Assembly (NCBI RefSeq): GCF_017980685.1 | Contig: NZ_JACXXO010000019.1 | Span: forward strand, 44,055 to 108,054 | Source: Pseudomonas iridis | GTDB lineage: Bacteria > Pseudomonadota > Gammaproteobacteria > Pseudomonadales > Pseudomonadaceae | Reading direction: 5' to 3' | Length of the DNA: 64,000 bases | Shown: positions 1 through 8,481 of the stretch, piece by piece | Layout: every line of letters begins with the position of its first letter | Position numbering within the stretch: position 1 is the first letter of the stretch | The notes under the pieces: generated by a model | What the model was told of the DNA's origin: nothing | What the model saw: only the letters and a program-made list of their open reading frames with translations | The model's database searches: none | Made by a program: the position numbers and the translations under genes

Positions 1-273
1 GCCCAGCCAGTAATCCATCAATCGCTCATAAGCGGTCAGCCCCGGCAACGTCAGGCGTCGCTCCATGTCGGCGAGGTAGCCGACAAAGTAATCCTCGAGC
101 AAGGCCTGGCCATAGAGCTCTTTGGATTTGAAATAGTGATAGAACGAGCCCTTGGGCACGCCAGCGGTTTGCAGGATTTCATTGAGGCCGACACTGGTGA
201 AGCCCTTCTCGGCCATCATTCGGTGGCCGGTATCGAGCAAGTGTTGGCGGGTGTCGTCGTAGGTCGGTTTCAT
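1..273 (-). CDS. TetR-family repressor, C-terminus beyond window
   Basis: The 91 visible N-terminal codons (ATG at 273) encode a TetR helix-turn-helix: the segment NEILQTAGVPKGSFYHYF (about residues 33-50) is the recognition-helix signature of the AcrR/NemR type. The ligand-binding domain lies outside the window. It is transcribed away from the DJ-1 and old yellow enzyme genes, and matching palindromes sit in the shared intergenic region and before the old yellow enzyme gene. By analogy with NemR it probably represses this locus and is released by reactive electrophiles or hypochlorite; that role is inferred. Confidence 0.85.
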   Translation of the reverse strand, partial: MKPTYDDTRQHLLDTGHRMMAEKGFTSVGLNEILQTAGVPKGSFYHYFKSKELYGQALLEDYFVGYLADMERRLTLPGLTAYERLMDYWLG

Positions 274-294
274 GGGGCGCAAATTACCAGACAA

Positions 295-384
295 TAGACC
301 AGTCGTATATTTCCAGGGAACGGGAGTTTGCCATACCTGTCAGTGAAAAACCTGCGCAGAAAAAATTACTAGACGACTGGTCTA
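295..384. promoter_or_regulatory. Two TetR operator-like sites in divergent promoter region
   Basis: The region between the TetR gene and the DJ-1 gene holds TAGACCAGTCGTATA at 295-309 and TAGACGACTGGTCTA at 370-384. The second has TAGAC/GTCTA inverted ends. Both match the site at 1241-1255 and resemble the NemR box (TAGACC-N4-GGTCTA, recalled from E. coli). One site lies near each divergent start, as expected for autoregulation plus control of the DJ-1 gene. Binding is inferred from sequence only. Confidence 0.6.
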
Positions 385-482
385 ATTGGAATCTATGCTG
401 CGCTCCGACAACTCATCTCCCGGTGTCGGCGTTTCGCAAATCCGTTGCGCAGCGACGCCACCTGATCAACCAAGGGTGCTTT

Positions 483-1160
483 ATGAAAATCTTGATGGTT
501 CTGACTTCGCACGATCAACTTGGCGACACCGGCAAGAAAACCGGCTTCTGGCTCGAAGAGTTCGCCGCTCCTTACTACGCCTTCAAGGACGCCGGCGCCG
601 ACGTCACGCTGGTGTCCCCGGCCGGTGGCCAGCCACCGCTCGATCCGAAAAGCGACGAACCCGACGCACAGACCACCGAGACCGATCGCTTTCGCAATGA
701 TCCGGCCGCCCAACAGGCATTGGCCAACACCGGGCGTCTGGCGGATGTTCGGGCGGATGATTTCGATGCGGTGTTCTACCCGGGTGGCCACGGTCCATTG
801 TGGGATCTGGCCGAAGACAAGCAGTCGATCGCTTTGATCGAAGCCTTCGACCGCAGCAACAAGCCGCACGGTTTCGTTTGCCACGCACCGGGCGTACTGC
901 GCCACGTTTTGAATGCCGAGGGCAAGCCGCTGATCCAGCATCGCCAGGTCACCGGTTTCACTAACGCCGAAGAGGCCGCGGTCGGTTTGACCGATGTCGT
1001 GCCGTTCCTGATCGAAGACGAGTTCCAGCGTCTTGGCGGTTACTACTCCAAGGTCGCCGACTGGCAAGTTCATGTGGTGGCCGACGGGCAATTGGTCACT
1101 GGCCAGAACCCTGCCAGCTCCGCAGCGGTCGCCGAAAAATTGCTGAAGATGCTCGGCTGA
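483..1160 (+). CDS. DJ-1/PfpI (class I glutamine amidotransferase-like) protein
   Basis: 225 residues. The fold shows an N-terminal MKILMVLTS strand, YPGGHGPLWDL (about residues 99-109) and the nucleophile-elbow motif FVCHAPGVL (Cys near residue 133), typical of Hsp31-like members of the DJ-1/PfpI family. Such proteins act as glyoxalases, deglycases or chaperones on reactive carbonyls. The ATG at 483 is preferred over the one at 423 because AAGGGTG precedes it at good spacing and the family begins at this strand. It sits between two TetR operator-like sites and upstream of an old yellow enzyme, which fits carbonyl or electrophile stress. The exact substrate is unknown. Confidence 0.85.
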   Translation: MKILMVLTSHDQLGDTGKKTGFWLEEFAAPYYAFKDAGADVTLVSPAGGQPPLDPKSDEPDAQTTETDRFRNDPAAQQALANTGRLADVRADDFDAVFYPGGHGPLWDLAEDKQSIALIEAFDRSNKPHGFVCHAPGVLRHVLNAEGKPLIQHRQVTGFTNAEEAAVGLTDVVPFLIEDEFQRLGGYYSKVADWQVHVVADGQLVTGQNPASSAAVAEKLLKMLG

Positions 1161-1196
1161 TTTTTCACGCCAAGCCTCACGCGGGAATAACACCCG

Positions 1197-1228
1197 AACG
1201 CCGTGCGCGTCATGCACGGCGTTTTTTT
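1197..1228 (+). terminator. Rho-independent terminator after the DJ-1 gene
   Basis: AACGCCGTGC, a 7-base loop and GCACGGCGTT form a 10-bp stem followed by a T run. It separates the DJ-1 gene from the old yellow enzyme gene, which therefore has its own operator and promoter just downstream. Confidence 0.85.
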
Positions 1229-1240
1229 ACGCTCACTCAA

Positions 1241-1255
1241 TAGTTGACTGGTCTA
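1241..1255. promoter_or_regulatory. Third TetR operator-like site, before old yellow enzyme gene
   Basis: TAGTTGACTGGTCTA shares the GACTGGTCTA half with the site at 370-384. It lies 24 bases before the old yellow enzyme start and after a terminator, so it probably overlaps that gene's own promoter and brings it under the same TetR regulator. Confidence 0.55.
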
Positions 1256-1279
1256 ATAAACCAGTAAAAAAGGTCATTC

Positions 1280-2404
1280 ATGAACAACAGTAGTTTCTTC
1301 ACCCCCACCCGATTGGGCCTGCATACCCTGAAAAACCGCATCGTGCTGCCGCCCCTCACCCGCCAGCGCAGTACCCAACCGGGCAACATCGCCAATGAAT
1401 TGATGGCCGAGTATTACCAGCAGCGCGCCGGCGCGGGTTTGCTGGTGACCGAAGGCACGCAGATCGAGCCACGGGGCCAGGGTTATGCCTGGACGCCGGG
1501 CATTCACACCCCCGAGCAAATTGCCGGATGGCGCAAAGTCACCGATGCCGTGCATGCCGTCGACGGGGTGATTTTCGCCCAGCTCTGGCACGTGGGCCGT
1601 GTGTCGCACAGCGCGTTGCAACCTGGCGGTGCGGCGCCGGTATCGGCTTCCGCGGTGGCGACCGATCGGGTCAGTGTGTTCATCGAAACCGCGCCAGGCA
1701 AAGGCGAGTTGGTGCCGCCGTCCGCACCGCGCGCGTTGAGCGCTGATGAAGTTCAGGAGCTGATCCAGCTCTACATCCAGGCAGCACGCAACGCGATGGA
1801 CGCCGGTTTCGACGGCATCGAACTGCACTGCGCCAATGGCTATCTGGTCAACCAGTTCATCTCCGCCCACAGCAATCTGCGCACCGATCAATACGGTGGT
1901 TCGCTGCACAATCGCCTGCGTTTTCTGCGCGAAGTGGTGGCGGGCGTCGCCGAGTGCATTGGCAAGGAGAAGGTCGGCGTGCGCTTCGCACCGCTGTTCA
2001 CCACCACCGATGAGGCGCGCACGTACCTGGGCCTGGTCGAGGAAGATCCGCACAACACCTATATAGAAGCGATCAAGGTGCTGGAGGACGTCGGCATTGC
2101 TTATCTGTCCATCGCCGAAGCCGATTGGGACGACGCGCCAGCGATGCCGCAAACCTTCCGCCAAGCGGTGCGCGATACCTTCAGCGGCGCGATCATCTAT
2201 GCCGGGCGCTACAACGCCGAATCCGGTGCGCAGTTGCTCGACTCCGGTCTCGCCGATTTTGTCGCTTTCGGTCGGCCGTTCATGGCCAACCCGGATCTGC
2301 CTGCGCGAATCGCCAATGGCTGGCCGCTGAATGCACTGAACCCGGCCACGGTGTATGGCGGCAGCGCTGAAGGTTATATCGATTACCCGGCGTACCCCGG
2401 CTAG
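1280..2404 (+). CDS. nemA: Old yellow enzyme, N-ethylmaleimide reductase-like
   Basis: 374 residues, usual length for NemA/OYE flavoproteins that use NADPH to reduce activated C=C bonds and nitro compounds. Visible motifs: LKNRIVLPPLTRQR near the N-terminus (FMN binding), QLWHVGRVSH, the paired active-site HCANGYLVNQFI with His and Asn, RTDQYGGSLHNRLRF, and YAGRYNAESG plus FVAFGRPFMANPDLP for the phosphate site at the C-terminus. An operator-like palindrome lies just upstream, so it is probably induced with the DJ-1 gene. The symbol rests on family similarity; other OYE paralogues are common in Pseudomonas. Confidence 0.85.
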   Translation: MNNSSFFTPTRLGLHTLKNRIVLPPLTRQRSTQPGNIANELMAEYYQQRAGAGLLVTEGTQIEPRGQGYAWTPGIHTPEQIAGWRKVTDAVHAVDGVIFAQLWHVGRVSHSALQPGGAAPVSASAVATDRVSVFIETAPGKGELVPPSAPRALSADEVQELIQLYIQAARNAMDAGFDGIELHCANGYLVNQFISAHSNLRTDQYGGSLHNRLRFLREVVAGVAECIGKEKVGVRFAPLFTTTDEARTYLGLVEEDPHNTYIEAIKVLEDVGIAYLSIAEADWDDAPAMPQTFRQAVRDTFSGAIIYAGRYNAESGAQLLDSGLADFVAFGRPFMANPDLPARIANGWPLNALNPATVYGGSAEGYIDYPAYPG

Positions 2405-2507
2405 CAAAAAAACCTATACAAAATCAACTTTTCGTACAACTATCTGAGTAAGGACTTTCCCACCACTGGCTACCTCTATTGCCTCTCATCAGGCTGATTG
2501 CGTTCGA

Positions 2508-4046
2508 ATGAAGACTGTTAACCGCTTGTGCCTGGTCCTCGGTGACCAGTTATCTTTCGATCTCGCCTCGTTGCAAGGGCTTGATCGCGAACGCGACACC
2601 GTCCTGCTGGTCGAGGTGATGGAGGAAGCCAGCCATGTTCCTCACCATCCGCAAAAAATCGTTCTGGTGTTCAGCGCCATGCGTCATTTTGCTCAGGCGT
2701 TGCAGGAGCAAGGCTTTCGGGTGCAGTACGTCAGGCTCGACGATCCGCAAAACACCGGCGCTGTGCCGAGTGAGTTGCAGCGCTGGCATGCGCTTCTAAA
2801 GCCGGACGAGTTGCACCTGACCGAATGTGGCGACTGGCGTTTGGAGCATTCGCTGCGCGATTGTGGTTTGCCCATCCATTGGCACAGTGACAGCCGTTTT
2901 CTATGCACCCGCGCCGAGTTCGCCGATTGGGCGGCTGGTAAAAAGCAGCTGCGCATGGAGTACTTCTATCGCGAGATGCGCCGCAAAAGCAGGCTGTTGC
3001 TCAATGGCGACGGTACTCCGGTGGGTGGCGCGTGGAATTTCGATGCCGACAACCGCAAGTCGCTGCCCAAAGGCGTGAAGCCGCCCTACCCGCTCAACTT
3101 CAGCGCGGACCCTGTCACTCAGCAAGTCCTCGCTTTGGTGCGCGAGCGTTTCGCCAGTCACTACGGCGCTGTGGACGACTTCAACTACCCGGTGACCCAC
3201 GCCGACGCCCAAGCGCTGTGGCAATACTTTCTGGATTTCGGTCTGGCCGGTTTTGGTGATTATCAGGACGCCATGGCCAGCGACGAGCCGTTTCTGTTCC
3301 ATGCGCGCATCAGTGCCGCGCTCAACATCGGCTTGCTCGATCTGCGGCAACTGTGCAGCGACGTCGAGTCGGCCTATTGGGCGGGCAGCGTTGCCCTGAA
3401 CGCCGCCGAAGGCTTCATTCGGCAACTGATCGGCTGGCGTGAATATGTGCGCGGGGTCTACTGGCTGAAAATGCCTGACTACGCCGAAGGCAACTCATTC
3501 GGTAACACCCGGCCATTGCCGGAGTTCTACTGGACCGGCGAAACACAGATGAACTGCATGCGCCAGGCCATCGGGCAAAGTCTCGAACATGCCTATGCAC
3601 ACCACATCCAGCGGCTCATGGTCACGGGCAATTTCGCCTTGCTGGCCGGCATCGCGCCGAGTGAGATATGCGAGTGGTATCTGGCCATTTACATGGACGC
3701 GTTCGACTGGGTCGAGCTGCCCAACACCCTGGGCATGGTGATGCACGCCGATGGCGGATACCTGGGCTCCAAGCCCTACTGCGCCAGCGGCCAGTACATC
3801 AAGCGAATGTCCGATTACTGTCGCGACTGTGCCTACAAGGTAAGTGAAAGCACCACCGACAATGCCTGTCCATTCAATGCGTTGTACTGGCATTTTCTGA
3901 TGCGCCACGGCAACCTGCTGCGCAGCAATCAGCGCATGGGCATGCTCTATAAGAACCTCGACCGCATGCCCGAAGCCAAACAGCAGGCTCTTTGGCAACG
4001 CGGGCAAATGCTGCTCGACACGCTGGATAACGGGCAGTCGTTGTAG
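2508..4046 (+). CDS. Iron-sulfur bacterial cryptochrome / (6-4) photolyase
   Basis: 512 residues, the length of the deoxyribodipyrimidine photolyase-related (FeS-BCP) family that repairs (6-4) photoproducts with FAD, a lumazine-type antenna and a [4Fe-4S] cluster. The N-terminus (LVLGDQLSFDLASLQG) is the Rossmann antenna domain. The four cluster cysteines fall at residues 350 (QMNCMRQ), 438 and 441 (YCRDC) and 454 (NACPFN), the same positions I recall for Agrobacterium PhrB. Also typical are WREYVRGVYW and ELPNTLGMVMHADGG. The gene stands alone, with no partner. Light-driven repair is inferred from the family. Confidence 0.9.
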   Translation: MKTVNRLCLVLGDQLSFDLASLQGLDRERDTVLLVEVMEEASHVPHHPQKIVLVFSAMRHFAQALQEQGFRVQYVRLDDPQNTGAVPSELQRWHALLKPDELHLTECGDWRLEHSLRDCGLPIHWHSDSRFLCTRAEFADWAAGKKQLRMEYFYREMRRKSRLLLNGDGTPVGGAWNFDADNRKSLPKGVKPPYPLNFSADPVTQQVLALVRERFASHYGAVDDFNYPVTHADAQALWQYFLDFGLAGFGDYQDAMASDEPFLFHARISAALNIGLLDLRQLCSDVESAYWAGSVALNAAEGFIRQLIGWREYVRGVYWLKMPDYAEGNSFGNTRPLPEFYWTGETQMNCMRQAIGQSLEHAYAHHIQRLMVTGNFALLAGIAPSEICEWYLAIYMDAFDWVELPNTLGMVMHADGGYLGSKPYCASGQYIKRMSDYCRDCAYKVSESTTDNACPFNALYWHFLMRHGNLLRSNQRMGMLYKNLDRMPEAKQQALWQRGQMLLDTLDNGQSL

Positions 4047-4169
4047 ATCCGCAAGCGCCGCCCTTCAAGGCTGCAACTTATGTAAGGCGCGCCGTGTCAA
4101 TGGGTCACCCGTAGTGTTCGTTTGCAACGCGTTGAACGAGCCCGGACCACAATAATCAACCAGGCGTGA

Positions 4170-7136
4170 GTGGTGAAAATCCTGAAACATCTAACCCGCG
4201 AAGCGCTTGAATCCGAAGTCATGCGTCTGCGCCAGGCGCTGGAAACCAGCGCAGGACAAACACTCGTCAGCGGCGCACAGCGCGATATCGCCGCGCAACT
4301 GGCCGCCAGCCGTGCGGCGCTCGCCGCCAGTGAAGCGCGCCAGCGGGCGATCTTGGAGTGCGCGATCGATTTCGCCATGGTCGCCACCGACCCGCGCGGC
4401 AACATTACCGAAGGGAACGCCGGCGCCGTCAATGTCATGGGCTGGAGCGCCGAAGAAGTACTCGGCCAGAGCGCCGCGATTTTTTTCACGCCGACGGATC
4501 GCGCCACGGGTCGCGTTGAATTGGAAATGCAACGCGCTTTGCTTGAAGGGCGCGCCTCCGATGAGCGTTGGCACCTGCGCAAGGACGGCCAATTGTTCTG
4601 GGCGTCGGGCGAACTGATGCCGCTCTATGCTGACGATCAATCCCACTTGGGCTTCGTGAAAATACTTCGTGACCGCACCCAGGAGCATCTCGCTGGCCGT
4701 GCACTATTCGAATCGCAAGAGCGTTATCGCCTGGCGCTCAAGGCCACACGCGATGCGGTCTGGGACTGGGATCTGCAGACCCGGCAGATTGTCTGGAACG
4801 AAGCCCTGCAACAGGCTTATGGATTCCCGTGTGCGGCCATCGGCTCGACGAGTGAATGGCGTTTTGCCCAGATCCATCCGCAGGATCGCGAACGCGTCGA
4901 GGAATCGATACGCTCGGCCATCGACGGCAGCGGATCGACCTGGAGCGCCGAGTACCGCTTCCGCTGCCAGGACGGTTCCTACGCCGAAGTGCTTGACCGC
5001 GGCCACTTGATCCGTGACGCCGACGGCCGCGCCGAACGCATCATCGGCGCGATGCTTGATCTGACGCGCTCGCGCAGTGCCGAAACGGCGCTGCGCCTGA
5101 GCGAAGAACGCTTCAGCACCATTCTGGAAACCATCGAAGCCGCATTCGCCATCGTCAAGGTCAAATTCGACGCCGACGATCGTCCGGTGGATTACTACTT
5201 CGTCGAGGCTAATCCGGCGTTCGAACGTCAATGCGGGGTCAATCTGCGGGGTAAATGGGTGACCGAGTTTGCACCCAATCTGGAAAAGTTCTGGTTCGAG
5301 ACCTACGGGCACGTGGCCAAGACTGGCGAACCGGCGAACTTCGAAAGTTACGCCAACACCTTTGAGCGATGGTTCGACGTGCGTGCCGTACGAGTCGGCG
5401 ATCCGGCCGACCGGCAAATCGCGATCCTCTTTAATGACGTCACCGAACGACGCGACGTCGAAGAGCGCCTGCGCGTCAGCGAAGCACTCGCGCGTGAAAA
5501 CGTCGAGCGTGTACAACTTGCCCTCGCCGCCGGCGCCATTATCGGCACATGGCACTGGGACCTGCCGACCGATAGCTTTACCGTGGATGAAGCCTTCGCC
5601 AAGGTGTTCAATCTCGACCCGGCTCTGGGCCGCACCGGTCTGAGCCTGGAACAAGTGGTGACGACCGTTCACCCTGACGACCGGGACGGACTCATCGGTG
5701 CGATTAACGAAGCGATTGCCCGCGGCGGCGCCTATTCACATCAGTATCGGGTGCGCGACGCCGATGGAAAATACAACTGGCTCGAGGCCAACGGGCGCGT
5801 CGAGTGCGCCGACGACGGTACGGCGCTGCGCTTTCCCGGCGTGCTGATCGATGTGGAAGAGCGGCGCAGTGTCGAGGCCGAGCGCGATCGGGCCAACGCG
5901 GCACTGCGCGCGCTCAACGACACCCTGGAACAACGTGTAATCGCGCGCACTGCCGATCTCATGCAAGCCGAGGAAAAGCTGCGGCAATCTCAGAAAATGG
6001 AAGCCGTCGGGCAACTCACCGGAGGCCTGGCCCATGACTTCAACAATCTGCTGGCCGGCATTTCCGCCGCCCTGGAGCTGATGCAAAAACGCATCGCTCA
6101 GGACCGCTTCAAGGACGTCGACAAGTATTTGGCCACCGCCCAAGGCGCGACCAAACGTGCGGCGGCGCTCACCCATCGACTGCTGGCGTTCTCCCGGCGC
6201 CAGACTCTCGATCCGCGGCCAACGGACGTCAACACACTGATTGTCGGCATGACCGAGTTGATCCAGCGCACCGTCGGCCCGAGCATTCGCTTGAAGACGT
6301 TGGTGGCACCCGATCTGTGGCCGGCGCTGGTCGATGCCAGCCAGTTGGAAAACGCTCTGCTGAATCTGTGCATCAACGCCCGCGATGCCATGCCGGATGG
6401 CGGCAGCATCACGGTGGAAACCGCCAATCGCGCCGTGGCCGTCGAGTCGGTTCGCACGCTGGACATTCCCGAGGGCGAGTACCTTTGCCTCTGCGTGACC
6501 GACACCGGCACCGGCATGAGCACTGAAGTTATCGCCAAGGCCTTCGACCCGTTTTTCACCACCAAACCGCTCGGACAGGGCACAGGCCTTGGGCTGTCGA
6601 TGATCTACGGCTTCACCAAACAATCCGGTGGCCATGTGCGTGTGCATTCACAAGTTGGCCAAGGCACCACGATGTGCATCTACCTGCCACGCTATCGCGG
6701 CGAAGCAAAACAAAATCACGACGCCACCCGCAGCACGACAACACCGCTGGTTAAAGCAGGCGAGACCATTCTTATCGTCGACGACGAACCCACGGTGCGC
6801 ATACTGCTCAAAGACGTGCTCAGCGAACTCGGCTATACCGTGCTGGATGCGACTGACAGCATCGAAGGCCTTGATACGTTGCGCTCCAACGCGCAGATCG
6901 ACCTGCTCATCACCGATGTCGGCTTACCGGGCGGCATGAACGGCCGGCAAATGGCCGACGCGGGCCGGGAAATCCGCCCGAAACTCAAGACCCTGTTCAT
7001 CACCGGCTACGCAGAAAACGCCGTCATCGGCAGCGCTCAACTAGGGCCGGGGATGCAAGTGCTGACCAAGCCTTTTGCGGTCGACACGCTGGTGTCGCGG
7101 GTCAGTGATTTGCTGTACGAAGCGACAAAGCCGTAA
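4170..7136 (+). CDS. Multi-PAS hybrid sensor histidine kinase with receiver domain
   Basis: 988 residues from a GTG start (a second GTG follows at 4173). After a short coiled N-terminus come four PAS domains at roughly residues 62-180, 185-305, 315-435 and 445-570, then a HisKA domain with phospho-acceptor His622 in GGLAHDFNNLL, an HATPase with N box (LLNLCINARDAM), DTGTGM and GTGLGLSMIYGF boxes, and a C-terminal receiver with acidic DDE near the start and phospho-acceptor Asp916 (LLITDVGLPGG). No membrane segment is evident, so it is likely cytoplasmic. There is no output domain or partner regulator nearby. The signal is unknown. Confidence 0.92.
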   Translation: MVKILKHLTREALESEVMRLRQALETSAGQTLVSGAQRDIAAQLAASRAALAASEARQRAILECAIDFAMVATDPRGNITEGNAGAVNVMGWSAEEVLGQSAAIFFTPTDRATGRVELEMQRALLEGRASDERWHLRKDGQLFWASGELMPLYADDQSHLGFVKILRDRTQEHLAGRALFESQERYRLALKATRDAVWDWDLQTRQIVWNEALQQAYGFPCAAIGSTSEWRFAQIHPQDRERVEESIRSAIDGSGSTWSAEYRFRCQDGSYAEVLDRGHLIRDADGRAERIIGAMLDLTRSRSAETALRLSEERFSTILETIEAAFAIVKVKFDADDRPVDYYFVEANPAFERQCGVNLRGKWVTEFAPNLEKFWFETYGHVAKTGEPANFESYANTFERWFDVRAVRVGDPADRQIAILFNDVTERRDVEERLRVSEALARENVERVQLALAAGAIIGTWHWDLPTDSFTVDEAFAKVFNLDPALGRTGLSLEQVVTTVHPDDRDGLIGAINEAIARGGAYSHQYRVRDADGKYNWLEANGRVECADDGTALRFPGVLIDVEERRSVEAERDRANAALRALNDTLEQRVIARTADLMQAEEKLRQSQKMEAVGQLTGGLAHDFNNLLAGISAALELMQKRIAQDRFKDVDKYLATAQGATKRAAALTHRLLAFSRRQTLDPRPTDVNTLIVGMTELIQRTVGPSIRLKTLVAPDLWPALVDASQLENALLNLCINARDAMPDGGSITVETANRAVAVESVRTLDIPEGEYLCLCVTDTGTGMSTEVIAKAFDPFFTTKPLGQGTGLGLSMIYGFTKQSGGHVRVHSQVGQGTTMCIYLPRYRGEAKQNHDATRSTTTPLVKAGETILIVDDEPTVRILLKDVLSELGYTVLDATDSIEGLDTLRSNAQIDLLITDVGLPGGMNGRQMADAGREIRPKLKTLFITGYAENAVIGSAQLGPGMQVLTKPFAVDTLVSRVSDLLYEATKP

Positions 7137-7149
7137 CCCGCAACCGCCC

Positions 7150-7243
7150 CCTGTAGCTGCGGCACGCTGCGATCTTTTGATCTTGATTGTAAAAATCACA
7201 ATCAAAAGATCGCAGCCTCGTTTCACTCGAATGCTCCTACAGG
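7150..7243. repeat. REP-type palindromic element
   Basis: The outer arms CTGTAG and CTACAG enclose an inner long palindrome (GCTGCGATCTTTTGAT paired with ATCAAAAGATCGCAGC). The same design recurs at 14425-14515. It follows the kinase gene and may also end its transcript. Confidence 0.75.
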
Positions 7244-7278
7244 TTTGTGTGCTGGCCGAAGATCTGTGAGCGACGCAC

Positions 7279-7308
7279 AAACCTGTGGGAGCGAGCTTGC
7301 TCGCGAAG
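7279..7308. repeat. Single REP sequence
   Basis: CCTGTGGGAGCGAGCTTGCTCGCGAAGG is the canonical P. fluorescens-group REP core (gcgagcttgctcgc hairpin). It lies between the kinase and the Fic module. Confidence 0.8.
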
Positions 7309-7401
7309 GGGCCGTGTCAGTCGACAGACATGCTGAATGACACGGTGCACCTGCACTGCACGCCGACAGAAACGACACCATGCTATGCTTCAAAGGAGAA
7401 A

Positions 7402-7419
7402 ATGAGGGTTTCCAAATGA
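7402..7419 (+). CDS. Possible 5-codon leader ORF (MRVSK) before the Fic module
   Basis: An AAAGGAG at 7392-7398 is placed for the ATG at 7402, which opens a five-codon frame whose TGA overlaps the antitoxin ATG as ATGA (7416-7419). The antitoxin start itself also has GAGGG at 7405-7409 region. Such a tiny coupled ORF could set antitoxin translation, or it could be chance. Nothing else supports it. Confidence 0.25.
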   Translation: MRVSK

Positions 7420-7679
7420 CCAGATCAACCACTGACAGCGTTGCGGCCGAAGTTCGCCAGCTCGCCAAAGAACACCAGGTTACCGCCGACCGAGATAGCC
7501 TGAGCCGTATGGCAGTTACGATCACACGCTTGGCTGGCGATGTCGTGGAGCTGGACGGCGTTGAGCAATTGCTCGTCAACCTCAAAAGAAAAGGTGTTTT
7601 AAGCAAAACAGAGATCATGGCCCTGCAAGGACGCTACCTGCAGGAAAAAAGGCGCTGCAAAAAACAACTCAGCGCATGA
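7416..7679 (+). CDS. Putative Fic-module antitoxin, unrecognised family
   Basis: 87 residues, starting MTRSTTDSVAAEV; the frame is open back to 7380 but GAGGG sits 7 bases before the ATG at 7416. The protein is charged and predicted helical, ending in a basic tail (EKRRCKKQLSA). Its TGA overlaps the Fic start as ATGA, implying translational coupling in the usual antitoxin-first order. I cannot find the (S/T)xxxE(G/N) inhibitory motif of VbhA/FicA antitoxins, so the antitoxin role rests on position and size. It could instead be an accessory or regulatory partner. Confidence 0.5.
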   Translation: MTRSTTDSVAAEVRQLAKEHQVTADRDSLSRMAVTITRLAGDVVELDGVEQLLVNLKRKGVLSKTEIMALQGRYLQEKRRCKKQLSA

Positions 7680-8413
7680 CCTTCGACCCCTTCGGCGATT
7701 TCGATACAGCAGGTTATCTTCAAAACTCGCTCAAACTCAAAGACCCCATCGAAGTAAAGGAGTCTGAGCACCTCTCATTCGAAGCCAGTATCGATGAGGC
7801 TCTTGCCTATCTAGCCAAGAAAAAGCCCATCGACTACAAAACCATCCTCAAAACCCACGAAATCCTATTCTCCGGTTTTTACCCTTGGGCGGGGAAAGAC
7901 AGGAATGAGCTGGTTCCCCATCTGGCAGTTTTCAAGGGATCGAAAGACGATCCTCATCACACGATATTTGAGCGTCCGGAGCTGATCAAAAGGTCAGTCG
8001 AATACGCGCTTGAACTCGCAGCCAACAAGAAACGCTTCCGGACCCGACCGGGTGAGGTAATGGGCCAACTGGCTTCTGCTCACCCCTTTCTGGATGGCAA
8101 TGGACGCACAATCCTGCTGGTTTACATGGAACTGTGTTTTCGGACCAAATTCGCCATCGACTGGTCAAAGACAAGCAAGGACGACTACTTGCGAGCGCTC
8201 AGCGAAGAAATTCGAGATCCTTTCCAAGGCCATCTGGATGATTACCTGGCGCCTTTCATCGTCAACATCTCCAGCCGAGAAGAATGGCCAGAAATGATTG
8301 GCCGTATAACGGGACTGGATGGTCTGGACAAGGAAGGCATTACGTACCAGAGTCTTGATGATCCAGAGGTTCAGCAGCTCTACAAAACGTACCGGGCGCG
8401 GCCTTTCGAATGA
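7676..8413 (+). CDS. Fic/Doc-family protein with variant Fic motif
   Basis: 245 residues. The Fic core is clear: FSGFYPWAGKDRNEL (flap region, about residues 64-78) and HPFLDGNGRTILL from residue 136, with the catalytic His136, the Asp-Gly-Asn-Gly anion nest and one Arg. Canonical AMP-transferring Fic proteins read HPFx(D/E)GNGRxxR; here the last Arg is replaced by Leu. That Arg contacts the nucleotide phosphates, so activity or donor may differ. The upstream 87-residue gene overlaps by 4 bases. REP sequences lie on the left and an 800-bp repeat on the right. Toxin function is inferred. Confidence 0.88.
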   Translation: MTFDPFGDFDTAGYLQNSLKLKDPIEVKESEHLSFEASIDEALAYLAKKKPIDYKTILKTHEILFSGFYPWAGKDRNELVPHLAVFKGSKDDPHHTIFERPELIKRSVEYALELAANKKRFRTRPGEVMGQLASAHPFLDGNGRTILLVYMELCFRTKFAIDWSKTSKDDYLRALSEEIRDPFQGHLDDYLAPFIVNISSREEWPEMIGRITGLDGLDKEGITYQSLDDPEVQQLYKTYRARPFE

Positions 8414-8453
8414 TGGTCATCTGGGAATTCTGATTTTGTACCGCAGAAGAACC

Positions 8454-8481
8454 AAAAGCCTGCTTTTCAGGGCAGGCTTTT
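8454..8481 (-). terminator. Terminator between Fic gene and hydrolase copy 1
   Basis: AAAAGCCTGC, a short loop and GCAGGCTTTT form a stem with A and T runs on both sides, so it can work in both directions: for the Fic gene on the plus strand and the hydrolase gene on the minus strand. A near-identical hairpin follows copy 2 at 14541-14569. Confidence 0.8.

Noticed and set aside
393..1217. Long minus-strand frame opposite the DJ-1 gene
   Set aside because: A typical GC-rich antisense shadow; the plus-strand frame has clear DJ-1/PfpI motifs.
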